A stretch of DNA of 64,000 bases from Acidimicrobiales bacterium. GTDB lineage: Bacteria > Actinomycetota > Acidimicrobiia > Acidimicrobiales > DATDAH01. The position numbers were made by a program, and so were the translations under genes. The stretch is from NCBI GenBank assembly GCA_016794585.1, contig JAEUJM010000024.1, positions 1 through 64,000 of the forward strand, read 5' to 3'. Of this stretch, positions 1 through 8,120 are shown piece by piece (position 1 is the first letter of the stretch; each line of letters begins with the position of its first letter). The notes under the pieces are model-generated. The model was not told where the DNA came from. It worked only from the letters and a program-made list of their open reading frames with translations, and did no database searches.

Positions 1-1092
1 GGCGAGGGCCGGGGCGTCGCTGGTGAGGGTGCCGGCAGGGTCGACCACGAGGACTGCGTCGGCGGAGTTCGCGGCGAGGGCCTGGTGGTAGTGGTTGCTG
101 CGTCGCAGGGCGACCTCAGCGGCGTCCTTGTGGCGCAGCAGTCGCACGCTGCGCATGAGGACCAGCCCCGCGAGCACCACGATGGCCACGATGAAGGCGA
201 CCGCCGTCGCGGGCTCGTCGGACAGGTCCGCGGCCGCCGCCGCGACGCCTGGCACCGCCACACAGGCCACCCCGAGCGCGAGGCGGTACGGGCGCTCCGC
301 GCGCGGTTCTCCCCGCTCGTCGGTCAGCGCCGCCATCTTCGGGTGCAGGGCGACGGCGGCGACGAGGAACATGCCCACCAGGAAGAGCTGGTCCAGCCAG
401 GCGGTGGCACCGAACTCGTAGTTCCCGGTGGCCGCCAGCGTCGAGTAGGCGGCATCTGCCACGAGCCACGTGGCGACGGCGATGGCGAAGAGGACGACCG
501 GGGTGCTCCGGAGGCGGGTGTCGAGCATCAGCCGGACGAGCAGGGCCAGGAGCACGACGTCGAACACCGGGTACAGGGCGTAGAGGACAGTGGTGGCCAG
601 GCCGGCGCCGGGGTCGATGGTCGGCTGGATCAACAGGTCCCAGGACATGACCAGCGCCGCGACCCCGACGGCCCCGGCGTCGAGCAACGCGTCGAGGTCG
701 CCGCCGGGCTTGCGGGCGCGGATCACCGCCACCAGGCCGACGGCCACGGTCACGTAGCCGACGACGTACAGGGCATCGGCGACCGAGATGCCGGGATCGG
801 TGTGCCCGAACCACCCGTAGGCGGCGTAGACGACGTCGGCGGTCGCCCACGCGGTCATGCCCGACGCCAGCCAGCGCCAGGGGCGAACGATCCGAGGCCG
901 CCGCAGGGCGATGCCGACCCACATCGCCAGCGCGGCCACCACACTGCCGACGAGGTACGCCGCCTGCACGGAGCCGGCGCCACCGGACGCCGGCGCGGTC
1001 AGCCACAGCACGGCGAGCAGCACGGCGCCGACGGCGAGCGCCCGGCCACCACGGCCTCGTCGCCGGGCCGCCGGGGAGGCGGCCTCGTTCAT
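1..1092 (-). CDS. Multi-pass membrane sensor with PAS-like domain (5' part only)
   Basis: The gene starts at ATG 1092 and stays open to the window edge, giving 364 residues of the N-terminus. Residues ~15-300 form about seven to eight hydrophobic spans. They carry the pattern seen in actinobacterial membrane-bound diguanylate cyclases: a Trp/Asp-rich helix (TAWATADVVYAAYGWFG), then ISVADALYVVGY, then a Leu-Asp-Ala segment. A charged helix (residues ~305-325) follows, and then a PAS-like start (ALAANSADAVLVVD). By analogy with that family the missing C-terminus probably carries GGDEF and/or EAL domains, but this is inference because it lies outside the window. It begins 69 bp downstream of the alcohol dehydrogenase stop on the same strand. 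Confidence 0.75.
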   Translation of the reverse strand, partial: MNEAASPAARRRGRGGRALAVGAVLLAVLWLTAPASGGAGSVQAAYLVGSVVAALAMWVGIALRRPRIVRPWRWLASGMTAWATADVVYAAYGWFGHTDPGISVADALYVVGYVTVAVGLVAVIRARKPGGDLDALLDAGAVGVAALVMSWDLLIQPTIDPGAGLATTVLYALYPVFDVVLLALLVRLMLDTRLRSTPVVLFAIAVATWLVADAAYSTLAATGNYEFGATAWLDQLFLVGMFLVAAVALHPKMAALTDERGEPRAERPYRLALGVACVAVPGVAAAAADLSDEPATAVAFIVAIVVLAGLVLMRSVRLLRHKDAAEVALRRSNHYHQALAANSADAVLVVDPAGTLTSDAPALA

Positions 1093-1161
1093 CCCGCTCC
1101 TGTCGGCGGCGAGCCCCGTTCGTGAAGGATCCTGGCCTGGCCTGGGCCGGACGGCCCTTCG

Positions 1162-2196
1162 TCAGCTGGAGAGGTCGGTGAGCACGGCGCGGCCGAGATA
1201 GGCGCCGGCCTCGAGCTCGGAGAAGATCTGTGGGACCTCGGACAGGCTGCCGGTGCGCGAGACGTGGGTCTTCACCTTGCCGTCCGCGGCCAGGGCGATC
1301 AGGTCGCGCATCTCCTGGACGGTGCCCACCGCCGAGAAGATGAGCGTGGGGTCCCGCCAGAAGAACTCGAACGGGCTGATCTCGAAGTTGCCGTCGCTCG
1401 TCGGCGGCAGGCCGACGCCCACGAACAGGCCCTGCTGGCGCAGCATCGACAGGCCGAGCTGGAACCCGGCCACCCGGGCGGCGAACACGAGGACCGCGTC
1501 GATGCCGCCCTTCATCATGGCCACGCCGGCGGCATCCTCCGCGCCGACCGCCTCGTCGGCGCCGAGCGAGCGCACGAACTCGAGGCGCTCCTCGCCCACG
1601 TCGACGCCGAGCACCTTGTAGCCGAAGGCCTGGAGGATCTGGACCGCGTAGTGGCCGAGGCCACCGGCCGCGCCGATGACGCCGATGGTGCGCCCCGGCG
1701 GGATGCCGTGGAGCTGCAGCTTGCGCACGGCGCTGTAGGCGGTGAGCCCGCCACAGGCGAGGGGGGCCTCCTCGTCGCCGATGCTGTCGGGCAGGACGAC
1801 GAGGGCCTTCGACCAGATGGCGAAGTGCTCGGCGAACGTGCCCATGACGGTGCCGCCCTGGGTGCAGTGCCGGGGGCGGCCGCCGAGGCAGTACTCGCAG
1901 GCGCCACACCAGAACGCGCCGCCGGCGCCACCGAGGCCGAGGATCACCCGTTGGCCGACGGAGACGTCCGCCTCGGCGCCCTCACCGAGCGCCTCGACCA
2001 CCCCGATGGCCTCGTGGCCGAGCTGTGGGGTGGTCACCCCCATCCAGTCGCCCTTCGCGAGGTGGAGGTCGGAGTGGCACACCCCGGCGCTGGTGATGCG
2101 GACCAGGGCCTGGCCGGCCGTCGGCTCGGGCACGTCGAGGTCCCCGACGCTGACCACGCCGCCGTCGACCACGATCGCCTTCATCTGCTCGCTCAT
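1162..2196 (-). CDS. Zinc-dependent NAD(P) alcohol dehydrogenase (MDR superfamily)
   Basis: This 344-residue protein is a full-length medium-chain dehydrogenase that should oxidise alcohols or reduce aldehydes with NAD(P). The catalytic zinc site is visible as GVCHSDLHLAKGDW near residue 37 and GHEAIGVVEALGEGA near residue 60. The structural-zinc cysteine cluster lies at residues ~95-112 (FWCGACEYCLGGRPRHC). The Rossmann glycine motif is GVIGAAGGLGHYAVQ near residue 172. The ATG at 2196 gives the normal family N-terminus. The substrate cannot be deduced. Its nearest neighbours are the membrane sensor downstream and a small membrane protein upstream, and neither points to a pathway. Confidence 0.93.
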   Translation of the reverse strand: MSEQMKAIVVDGGVVSVGDLDVPEPTAGQALVRITSAGVCHSDLHLAKGDWMGVTTPQLGHEAIGVVEALGEGAEADVSVGQRVILGLGGAGGAFWCGACEYCLGGRPRHCTQGGTVMGTFAEHFAIWSKALVVLPDSIGDEEAPLACGGLTAYSAVRKLQLHGIPPGRTIGVIGAAGGLGHYAVQILQAFGYKVLGVDVGEERLEFVRSLGADEAVGAEDAAGVAMMKGGIDAVLVFAARVAGFQLGLSMLRQQGLFVGVGLPPTSDGNFEISPFEFFWRDPTLIFSAVGTVQEMRDLIALAADGKVKTHVSRTGSLSEVPQIFSELEAGAYLGRAVLTDLSS

Positions 2197-2345
2197 GGAC
2201 GAGAACCTACGCCTCGGCGCGGGTGCCCGCGTTCAGTCGGGCAGCAAGGCCTCGATCTCGCCGAGCGTCGAGGCACCTGGCGAACAGAACGGTCACGCTG
2301 CCGACCGAACGGGCCGCGAGTGCACCGTGGTCCCACGGAGGGAGT

Positions 2346-2939
2346 TCAGGTGACCAGAAGCACGACGCGCACGACGAGCGCCACCGGGACGCAGATCAGG
2401 AGGGCGAGGGTCAGCACAAGCGCCACGCCGCTGGTGATCAGGGTGTACGGGCGGAAGGGGGCGGTGATGCCGAGGGCGTCAGTCACGTGCCCCTGCAACG
2501 GCGAGATGGTGCCCCGGTAGAAGCGCCACGCCCGGCGCACGCGTCCGCCGCCACTGCCTGGGGCAGCGTCTCCGGGCTCGCCCGTGCCTCTGATCCGGGC
2601 GTAGGTCTTGAGCGCCGTCGCCGTGGCCGCCGGCGCCAGCTCAGTGGCACGGATGGCGGCCCGGTCGAGCCACCAGCGATGGAACATCAGCCAGCCGCCA
2701 GGGGCGCACAGCACGAGGAGCGACACCGCGCTCGACCACCACGGGGGCCGGTCCGGCCACACCGGGGCGGGCAGGAGCAGCCACACCCCCAACCCGGCGA
2801 CGAGCCCGATCCGGCCCGCGATCCCGACGGGCCGCGACAGGCGTCGGGCGAGGACGCTGACCCGCCCGACGAGCTCCTCCAGCCGGCTGGCGGGCAGCGG
2901 CGGTTCGCCCGAAGGGGGCTCTCGCGGGGCGTCGCTCAC
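2346..2939 (-). CDS. Small membrane protein of unknown function
   Basis: The 197-residue product has two adjacent hydrophobic spans near residues 45-90 (GLVAGLGVWLLLPAPVW and SLLVLCAPGGWLMF) and a strongly hydrophobic C-terminal span (SGVALVLTLALLICVPVALVV). I chose GTG 2939 because GGGAAGGG precedes it at normal ribosome-binding spacing. Starts further upstream would run into the neighbouring oxygenase-like gene, which ends at 3064. The N-terminus is Pro/Glu-rich and probably cytoplasmic. I do not recognise the family. The 149 bp between its stop and the alcohol dehydrogenase start contain no visible feature. Confidence 0.7.
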   Translation of the reverse strand: MSDAPREPPSGEPPLPASRLEELVGRVSVLARRLSRPVGIAGRIGLVAGLGVWLLLPAPVWPDRPPWWSSAVSLLVLCAPGGWLMFHRWWLDRAAIRATELAPAATATALKTYARIRGTGEPGDAAPGSGGGRVRRAWRFYRGTISPLQGHVTDALGITAPFRPYTLITSGVALVLTLALLICVPVALVVRVVLLVT

Positions 2940-3063
2940 GGTCGGCCCTTCCCGTTGGGCGCGACTGGATGCCAGAGCATCCTCGTATCTTTCCCCACCG
3001 TCACGCCGGGCGGTCATGCCCCGCCGGCGCGCCCGCTCTCGGGCTGTGTCGTCGGCGCGAGCG

Positions 3064-4104
3064 TCAGGCGGCCCAGTCGGTGGTCGGGGCGATGGTGTAG
3101 GTGTGCATGAGCGCCTGGATCCAGTCCACGTCGTGGAACGGGTCACTGGGCTCGGCCACCTCGACCCCCCGGCTCCGGAGGTCGGCGAGCAGCGTGTCCA
3201 CCACCTGGTCGTGGGTGAGGTCGTCGGTGTGGTCCATCACCTTGTGCAGCTCGGCCTCGTCGGCGTACACCTCCGCGTTCCAATGCACGAGGAAGCGGAT
3301 CTGGTCCGGGGTGAAGCGCAGGACCACGTCGCCGTCGGTGGTGACCAGCCATTCGTCGGCGGCGGCATCGAAGTGGAACAGCGACCGGGCCCGCACGCCC
3401 TTGTGGCTGCGCTCGTCGGGGCGCCCCTGCGAGTCCCCGCGGTGGAACATGAGCTCGTTCTGCACCACGACGCCCTTGTTCCACATCGGGTGCTCGATGC
3501 GTTGCGGCGCCTCGTGGGGGCCGTCGGGCCAGTAGGTGAAGGTGCCCTCCTCGCCCTGCCACCACCACGTGACGACCTGGGCCATCTTCACGACGTACTC
3601 GGTGAAGAGACCGGACTTGGCCATCACGTTCTGGAGCCAGACGGGGGTGTTCTCGATGCGGACCCCCCGGAAGGTCACGGCGTCGAGGTGCGGCACACCG
3701 CCGCTGTCGTGCGGGCCGCTGATGTTGAACAGCATCATCGTGGGCCGGGCGTACCGGCAGCCCCAGTAGTCCTTGACGAGTTCGAGGAACTTCTCGTTGT
3801 AGAAGGCGTCGAACAGCTCGGGATACAGCACCGTGGAGTTCTGGGCGAGGTAGCCACGGAACAGCGGCCCGGTGAAGTGGTCGAGGGTGAGGCCGTGGCC
3901 CTCGGGCACCACACCGGTCTGGGTGGCGATCATCTCGTCCACCGTCTCGAAGTGCTGGCCGATGATCGTGGCCCACGGTCCGTTGCGCTTCACCACGTCG
4001 AGCAGGGCGGCGTGCTGGGCGTCGGTATAGACGTCCTCGAGCACCACGGGAGGCGCGCACGGACGCAGGACGTGGGCCAGGTCGTTCGGGGTGCCGGCGC
4101 TCAT
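3064..4104 (-). CDS. Conserved hypothetical protein, possible 2-oxoglutarate/Fe(II) oxygenase fold
   Basis: This 346-residue soluble protein belongs to no family I can name with certainty. It contains GGVPHLDAVTFRG near residue 140, an HxD pair like the first two iron ligands of Fe(II)/2-oxoglutarate oxygenases. A later His-Arg segment (MFHRGDSQGRPDERS, near residue 222) could supply the distal ligand and the co-substrate contact. The protein is rich in Trp and Tyr, as phytanoyl-CoA-dioxygenase-like proteins often are. The function is inference from this spacing only. The ATG at 4104 sits inside a perfect short palindrome (4102-4116), so translation or transcription may be controlled there. 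Confidence 0.7.
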   Translation of the reverse strand: MSAGTPNDLAHVLRPCAPPVVLEDVYTDAQHAALLDVVKRNGPWATIIGQHFETVDEMIATQTGVVPEGHGLTLDHFTGPLFRGYLAQNSTVLYPELFDAFYNEKFLELVKDYWGCRYARPTMMLFNISGPHDSGGVPHLDAVTFRGVRIENTPVWLQNVMAKSGLFTEYVVKMAQVVTWWWQGEEGTFTYWPDGPHEAPQRIEHPMWNKGVVVQNELMFHRGDSQGRPDERSHKGVRARSLFHFDAAADEWLVTTDGDVVLRFTPDQIRFLVHWNAEVYADEAELHKVMDHTDDLTHDQVVDTLLADLRSRGVEVAEPSDPFHDVDWIQALMHTYTIAPTTDWAA

Positions 4105-4116
4105 AACAGCGTTATG
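4102..4116. promoter_or_regulatory. Palindrome overlapping the 4104 start codon (possible operator)
   Basis: CATAAC-AGC-GTTATG is a perfect 6-bp inverted repeat with a 3-bp spacer, in an AT-rich spot within very GC-rich sequence. It covers the initiator ATG of the gene at 3064-4104. It looks like a TetR-class operator over a nearly leaderless start. The regulator is unknown. Confidence 0.4.
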
Positions 4117-4158
4117 TTACTCGGCCCGGACTGCCCGGGGAAGCGCCGCGGACGCCGA

Positions 4159-4908
4159 TCAGCCCTGCGGGTTGATGAGCTCGAGGATCCCCGCCGGCAG
4201 GAAGGTCTCGACCGGGGTCTCGTCGGCCTCGGTCAGGTCGGCCATGGCCTGCACCACCTCGTCGGGGTCGAGCTGGCCGGTGAGGACGATGGCGCGGACG
4301 AACTCCTCGGCCTCGGCGGCCGGGGCGTCGCCCTCTTCGATGTAGGTGGCGATGCCGTTGACCATGGCGTCGTTGAAGCCGGTGTCATAGGGACCGGGGT
4401 TGAGCTTGGTGACGTCGATGCCATACGGGGCCAGCTCGTCACGCAGCGCCTTGGTGAAGGCCTCCACCGCGTGCTTCGTCATCGCGTACGGCGCCGTCAT
4501 CGGGCCCGAGAGCACGCCCGCGATCGACGACATGTTGATGATCCGGCCGGCGCCCTTGGCCTTCATCCCCGGGATCACCGCCTGGCACATCGCGACCATG
4601 CCGAAGACGTTCACCTCGAAGCCCGCCTTCATGCGCTCGAGCGGCACGGTCGGCAGGGGCGCCATCACGCCGAGCCCGGCGTTGTTGATCAGCACGTCGG
4701 GGTCCAACGCGGCGACGCCGGCCACGTCGGCGGGGTCGGTCACGTCGAGCTTCTGCGCCGTGAGCTCGGGGTGCTCGGCGGCGAGGGCCGCAGCCTGCTC
4801 GGCGGTCTCGGTGGTGGCGATCACCCGGTGCCCGCGGGCGGCGAGCTCGACCGCAGCGCCCTTCCCGAACCCCGAACCTGCACCGGTGATGACGACGGTC
4901 TTGGCCAT
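4159..4908 (-). CDS. Short-chain dehydrogenase/reductase
   Basis: This 249-residue classical SDR is an NAD(P)-dependent oxidoreductase. The cofactor motif is TGAGSGFGKG at residues 8-17, followed by NNAG (LINNAGLGVM) near residue 80. The catalytic Ser-Tyr-Lys set is visible as INMSSIAGVLSG followed by PYAMTKHAVEAF. NPGP follows the active site, as is normal. ATG 4908 gives the expected MAKTVVITGAGSG start; the open frame continues upstream without homology. The gene is divergent from the transferase-like gene at 5024, with 115 bp between them. The substrate is not predictable. Confidence 0.93.
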   Translation of the reverse strand: MAKTVVITGAGSGFGKGAAVELAARGHRVIATTETAEQAAALAAEHPELTAQKLDVTDPADVAGVAALDPDVLINNAGLGVMAPLPTVPLERMKAGFEVNVFGMVAMCQAVIPGMKAKGAGRIINMSSIAGVLSGPMTAPYAMTKHAVEAFTKALRDELAPYGIDVTKLNPGPYDTGFNDAMVNGIATYIEEGDAPAAEAEEFVRAIVLTGQLDPDEVVQAMADLTEADETPVETFLPAGILELINPQG

Positions 4909-5023
4909 CGCCGCACCGTAGTGGGCCGGTCGGAGCAGGCGTCCCGGCCTACGATCGGCGACCCTGCGTCGGGTCGGGGGCAGCGCGCTCCGGAGCCGGC
5001 GTGACCGAACGACGGGAGGACCC

Positions 5024-5524
5024 TTGGCGACGATCCTTCGAGCCCCGGAGCGACTGACCGCAGCCCAGAAGAAGGCCACGACCACCCTCTTCCTGGCCGG
5101 CCCGTTCGAGGAGGCAGGCGTCTCCTGGCGCGACGAGGTGATCGAGGCCTTCGACGACCTCGAGGTCACGGTCATCGACCCCCGCAACGACCGCTGGCCC
5201 GAGCTGGAGGTGGGCTCCGCCGGCCGGCGTGGCGCCTACGAATGGCAGTGCGACAGCGCCTTCGACGCCGACGTCGTCCTCGTGTGGGTCCCCGAGGGCA
5301 GCCATGCGCCGACCGCACTGATGATCCTCGGCTACCTCGGGGCGAAGAGGAACAACGCCAAGAAGGGCAGTTCGGTGGTGGTCGGCGGCGACGGCTGGGA
5401 TGGCCTCGTCCGGCTCTTCGCCCAGAACCAGCGTCTCTTCCCCTCCGGCGGCGACCTGGCCGAGATGATCCGCCTCGCCCGCCTCCAGGTCGAGGCCGCC
5501 ATCGCGGCGAAGGCCGGCGCCTGA
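5024..5524 (+). CDS. Nucleoside 2-deoxyribosyltransferase-like protein
   Basis: The 166-residue protein resembles the nucleoside 2-deoxyribosyltransferase-like family, which shares the fold of enzymes that exchange or cleave N-glycosidic bonds. It has an N-terminal strand-turn LFLAGPFEE, WRDEVIEAF, IDPRNDRWPE and the later ADVVLVWVPEGSHAPTALM, where an acidic residue after the AD-VLVWV strand is typical. Translation starts at TTG 5024 with a strong GGGAGGA ribosome-binding site. The gene is divergent from the SDR and has no obvious partner. Whether it is an active transferase is uncertain. Confidence 0.75.
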   Translation: MATILRAPERLTAAQKKATTTLFLAGPFEEAGVSWRDEVIEAFDDLEVTVIDPRNDRWPELEVGSAGRRGAYEWQCDSAFDADVVLVWVPEGSHAPTALMILGYLGAKRNNAKKGSSVVVGGDGWDGLVRLFAQNQRLFPSGGDLAEMIRLARLQVEAAIAAKAGA

Positions 5525-5563
5525 TCCTCCGACGTCTGTTCCGCGTCCTCAGCGGGGGCCCGG

Positions 5564-5698
5564 TCAGAGGCGGACGAGCACGTTCACGACCACGGTCAGC
5601 AGCACTGAAGCGACGATCGACACCAGCACCATGGTGAGGCATCCGACCCCGCCGCCCAGCGGCCGCACCTCGATCTGGTCGCGCCGTCGGAATCGCAT
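5564..5698 (-). CDS. 44-residue single-pass membrane protein
   Basis: A short reading frame on the minus strand starts at ATG 5698, with GGAGGG 4-9 nt upstream, and stops at TGA 5566-5564. The N-terminus is basic (MRFRRRDQIEV), followed by GGGVGC and one long hydrophobic helix (TMVLVSIVASVLLTVVVNVLV). The good ribosome-binding site and clear membrane topology support a real small protein. The function is unknown. It lies between the transferase-like gene and the metallo-beta-lactamase-fold gene. Confidence 0.65.
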   Translation of the reverse strand: MRFRRRDQIEVRPLGGGVGCLTMVLVSIVASVLLTVVVNVLVRL

Positions 5699-5748
5699 GC
5701 CGCCCTCCTACCCGGGCAGCGACCGACCAGCAGCGCGACCGCTCCGCG

Positions 5749-6549
5749 TCACACCTCGACCCGGAGCGCGGTGCCGGTCGGCGCGTGGTGGACCGCCACC
5801 GGGCTCCCGACCTCGGCGAGTGCGCGTAGCGCCCCCACACCTGAGGGGCATCGGATGACGCCCGCCACGGGGCGCTGCGAGCAATGGATCGGGAACAGGT
5901 GCCTCGCGCCGAGCGTCCTGGCCGCTCGGACCGCCGCCTCGGCGTCCATGACGAGGCGCCGCCCGAGGAAAGTCAGACCGTCGATCGGGAGCACGGCCGC
6001 GTCCACACGATGGTGCGTCGCGCAACGCTCGACCGGCTCGAGCGAGCGCGCCTCCGTCCCGACGTACACGCTCACCTCGGGCGTCTCCACCAGGTAGTTG
6101 TTGGTACGCACCCCCAACGGGCGCTCGCCGGGAAGGCAGGTGACGACGAGGTCGTCGTGGATCCGTCGCCGCTCGCCCCAGCGGAGCACCTCCACCCGGT
6201 CGAAGCCCGAGTGCCTCGCCCGCCGCGCCATGCCCTTCGTGGCGACGAAGACCGCGGTTTCGGCATGGTGGCGGTAGGCGCGCATCGACTGCGGCTGCCA
6301 GTGGTCGAAGGCGGCGTGGCCACCGAGGATCGCGTCGAGCGGCGGCAGGTCCGAGGGTGCGAGCCCGATGGGCTCGATCATCGGGAACCAGCGGTGATCC
6401 TCGAAGTACGGGTCGGTCAGCACCGAGGCCACGCCGCCGAGCTCGATCAGTGCGCAGGGGTTGATGATCCGGGTGACGGACACCGCCCTCGCCGATCGGC
6501 CGTCGCGCCCCGGGCGGCCGGACCTGGTCGGGTCGTTTCGGTCGTCCAT
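5749..6549 (-). CDS. MBL-fold metal-dependent hydrolase
   Basis: This protein of up to 266 residues resembles UlaG-type metallo-beta-lactamase-fold hydrolases. RIINPCALIELGGVASVLTD and PYFEDHRWFP form the first strands, GGHAAFDHW supplies a metal-ligand-like His/Asp segment, and GARHLFPIHCSQRP gives the late His. The canonical HxHxDH is altered to HAAFDH, so activity is uncertain. ATG 6549 lies 6 nt from a perfect palindrome shared with the divergent TetR gene. GTG 6483, right at the start of the conserved fold, is the alternative start. It is probably the target of that TetR regulator. Confidence 0.75.
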   Translation of the reverse strand: MDDRNDPTRSGRPGRDGRSARAVSVTRIINPCALIELGGVASVLTDPYFEDHRWFPMIEPIGLAPSDLPPLDAILGGHAAFDHWQPQSMRAYRHHAETAVFVATKGMARRARHSGFDRVEVLRWGERRRIHDDLVVTCLPGERPLGVRTNNYLVETPEVSVYVGTEARSLEPVERCATHHRVDAAVLPIDGLTFLGRRLVMDAEAAVRAARTLGARHLFPIHCSQRPVAGVIRCPSGVGALRALAEVGSPVAVHHAPTGTALRVEV

Positions 6550-6554
6550 GTGAC

Positions 6555-6573
6555 AAGAATACGAAGTATTCTT
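6555..6573. promoter_or_regulatory. TetR-type operator palindrome between divergent genes
   Basis: AAGAATAC-GAA-GTATTCTT is a perfect 8-bp inverted repeat with a 3-bp spacer, in the only AT-rich patch between the MBL-hydrolase and TetR genes. Position and symmetry fit an operator through which the TetR protein controls both transcription units. Confidence 0.65.
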
Positions 6574-6620
6574 CGCTTTCTCGATTCGCATTCCCTTCGA
6601 GCGGAAGAGGCCTCACCAGG

Positions 6621-7256
6621 ATGGACCTGTCGCCCAGGAGAGCACCGAAGCAGGAGCGTTCCCGTCGCATGCGCGACCGGATCGTCGAGGCGGCCCTTCG
6701 TGTTCTGCGCGAGGACGGTCCGCTCGGGTTCACCACCACCAAGGTGGCCGACGAGGCCGGGATCAGCGTCGGCTCGCTCTACCAGTACTTCCCCAACAAG
6801 CACGCGATCGTCGTCGCTCTCCACGACCAGGATGTCCGGGAGGGGCTGGATCGCGTCACCGCGATCCTCGACGACGACCGCTGGTCACCCCGCCGGAAGC
6901 TGACGGAGCTGACTCGGTGGTTCTTCGCCAGCGAGGCCGAGGAGGCGGCCGCGCTCGGCGTCGCGATGGGCGACATCGAGCTCTTCCTCCGCCAGGGCGG
7001 GACCGACGCCGCGACGACGGAGGCGCGCGCCCTTGCCTTCGAACGTTGCGCGGCATTCCTCGCCACGGCGTCCCCCACCCTGCAGACGGCCGACCAGGTC
7101 CGGTTCGCCACCGAGCTCGCGATCACGACGGTGGAGAGCGTGGCCAAAGCCGTGGCCGCCCGCCCCGACGCGCTGGCCGTCAACCGCACGTGGGCGGACG
7201 CCCTCTCGGGGATGCTGGCCGAACACTTTGACCTCCACGACGAACCTCCGACCTGA
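6621..7256 (+). CDS. TetR family transcriptional regulator
   Basis: The 211-residue protein has a TetR helix-turn-helix at residues ~16-62: RIVEAALRVLREDG, then TTTKVADEAGISVGSLYQYFPNK, a textbook recognition region. The C-terminal helical part (residues 80-205) would bind an unknown ligand. It is divergent from the MBL-fold hydrolase, with a 19-bp perfect palindrome between them at 6555-6573, so autoregulation and control of the hydrolase are likely. The phosphotransferase follows within 35 bp on the same strand and may be co-transcribed. Confidence 0.93.
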   Translation: MDLSPRRAPKQERSRRMRDRIVEAALRVLREDGPLGFTTTKVADEAGISVGSLYQYFPNKHAIVVALHDQDVREGLDRVTAILDDDRWSPRRKLTELTRWFFASEAEEAAALGVAMGDIELFLRQGGTDAATTEARALAFERCAAFLATASPTLQTADQVRFATELAITTVESVAKAVAARPDALAVNRTWADALSGMLAEHFDLHDEPPT

Positions 7257-7287
7257 CCGGCGGAGGGCGTCTCGCTTCCGCGACGAT

Positions 7288-8028
7288 GTGCTGGTGGGTT
7301 GGGACGCACTCGAGCAGTGGGGCGAGGACGTCGTCCGCGTCGAACCATTGACCGGTGGCGTCGGCGTCAACGAGGTGTGGAGCGTGCAGATCGACGGACA
7401 GAGCGCCGTCGCCCGTCTCGGTCGGCGCAGCGACGCCGACCTCGCCTGGGAGACCGACCTGCTCCGCCATCTCGACCGTGAGGGGATGGTGGTGCCTTCG
7501 CCGATCCCCACCACGGACGGCCGGTTCTTCGCCGACGGACTGGTGGTGATGACCTACGTAGAGGGCGAGCCACCCGCGACCGAGGCCGACTGGCGTCGCG
7601 TCGCCGACACCCTCTGCCAGCTGCATCGCCTGACCGAGGACTGGCCGCAGCGCCCGGGGTGGCGGTCCTCGATCGACCTCCTCCACGCCGAGCGCGGGAC
7701 GAGGGTCGACCTCGGAGCGATGCCCCCCGAAGGCGTGGCCCGGTGCCGAGCCGCATGGGCGCGCCTCGCCGGCCGTGAGCGGCGCGTCGTCCACGGCGAC
7801 CCCAACCCAGGGAACATCCGCATCACCCCGGAGCGCGTGGGCCTGATCGACTGGGACGAGGCGCACGTGGACGTCCCCGACCTCGATCTGGCGCTCCCCC
7901 ACAACGCCGCCGGCCTCGACGACGTCGCGCTCGACACCGCGTCGCAGGCGTCGGCGGCGTGGGAGGCGGCCGTCTGCTGGGACGACGACCACGCCGTCGC
8001 GCAGCTCGCCGAGGTTCGACCGGCCTGA
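7288..8028 (+). CDS. Aminoglycoside-phosphotransferase-fold protein
   Basis: This protein of about 246 residues has the APH/choline-kinase fold. The catalytic loop is VVHGDPNPGNIRI (HGDxxxxN) and the metal-binding motif is GLIDWDEAHVDVP (the DFD/DWD equivalent). The start of the lobe shows TGGVGVNEVW and the ATP-lysine region is unusual. GTG 7288 is the most upstream plausible start after the TetR stop; GTG 7294 is equally possible. It probably phosphorylates a small hydroxylated molecule, but a resistance role cannot be claimed. It likely forms an operon with the upstream TetR gene. Confidence 0.8.
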   Translation: MLVGWDALEQWGEDVVRVEPLTGGVGVNEVWSVQIDGQSAVARLGRRSDADLAWETDLLRHLDREGMVVPSPIPTTDGRFFADGLVVMTYVEGEPPATEADWRRVADTLCQLHRLTEDWPQRPGWRSSIDLLHAERGTRVDLGAMPPEGVARCRAAWARLAGRERRVVHGDPNPGNIRITPERVGLIDWDEAHVDVPDLDLALPHNAAGLDDVALDTASQASAAWEAAVCWDDDHAVAQLAEVRPA

Positions 8029-8120
8029 GCGGGTCGGCATCCTGCGGTCGTGCCCTCGCTGTCGAGGGTGGCCCGACGGCCGCCTCGCTCTGTGGGCACC
8101 TGAGGTGAGGTGGACGATCT

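Noticed and set aside
116..1909. 597-codon minus-strand frame across the alcohol dehydrogenase and the left-edge sensor
   Set aside because: It crosses two real genes in another frame; composition is Arg/Pro/Gly only.
7288..8028. Calling the phosphotransferase an aminoglycoside resistance gene
   Set aside because: Only the general kinase fold is visible; many such proteins phosphorylate unrelated small molecules.
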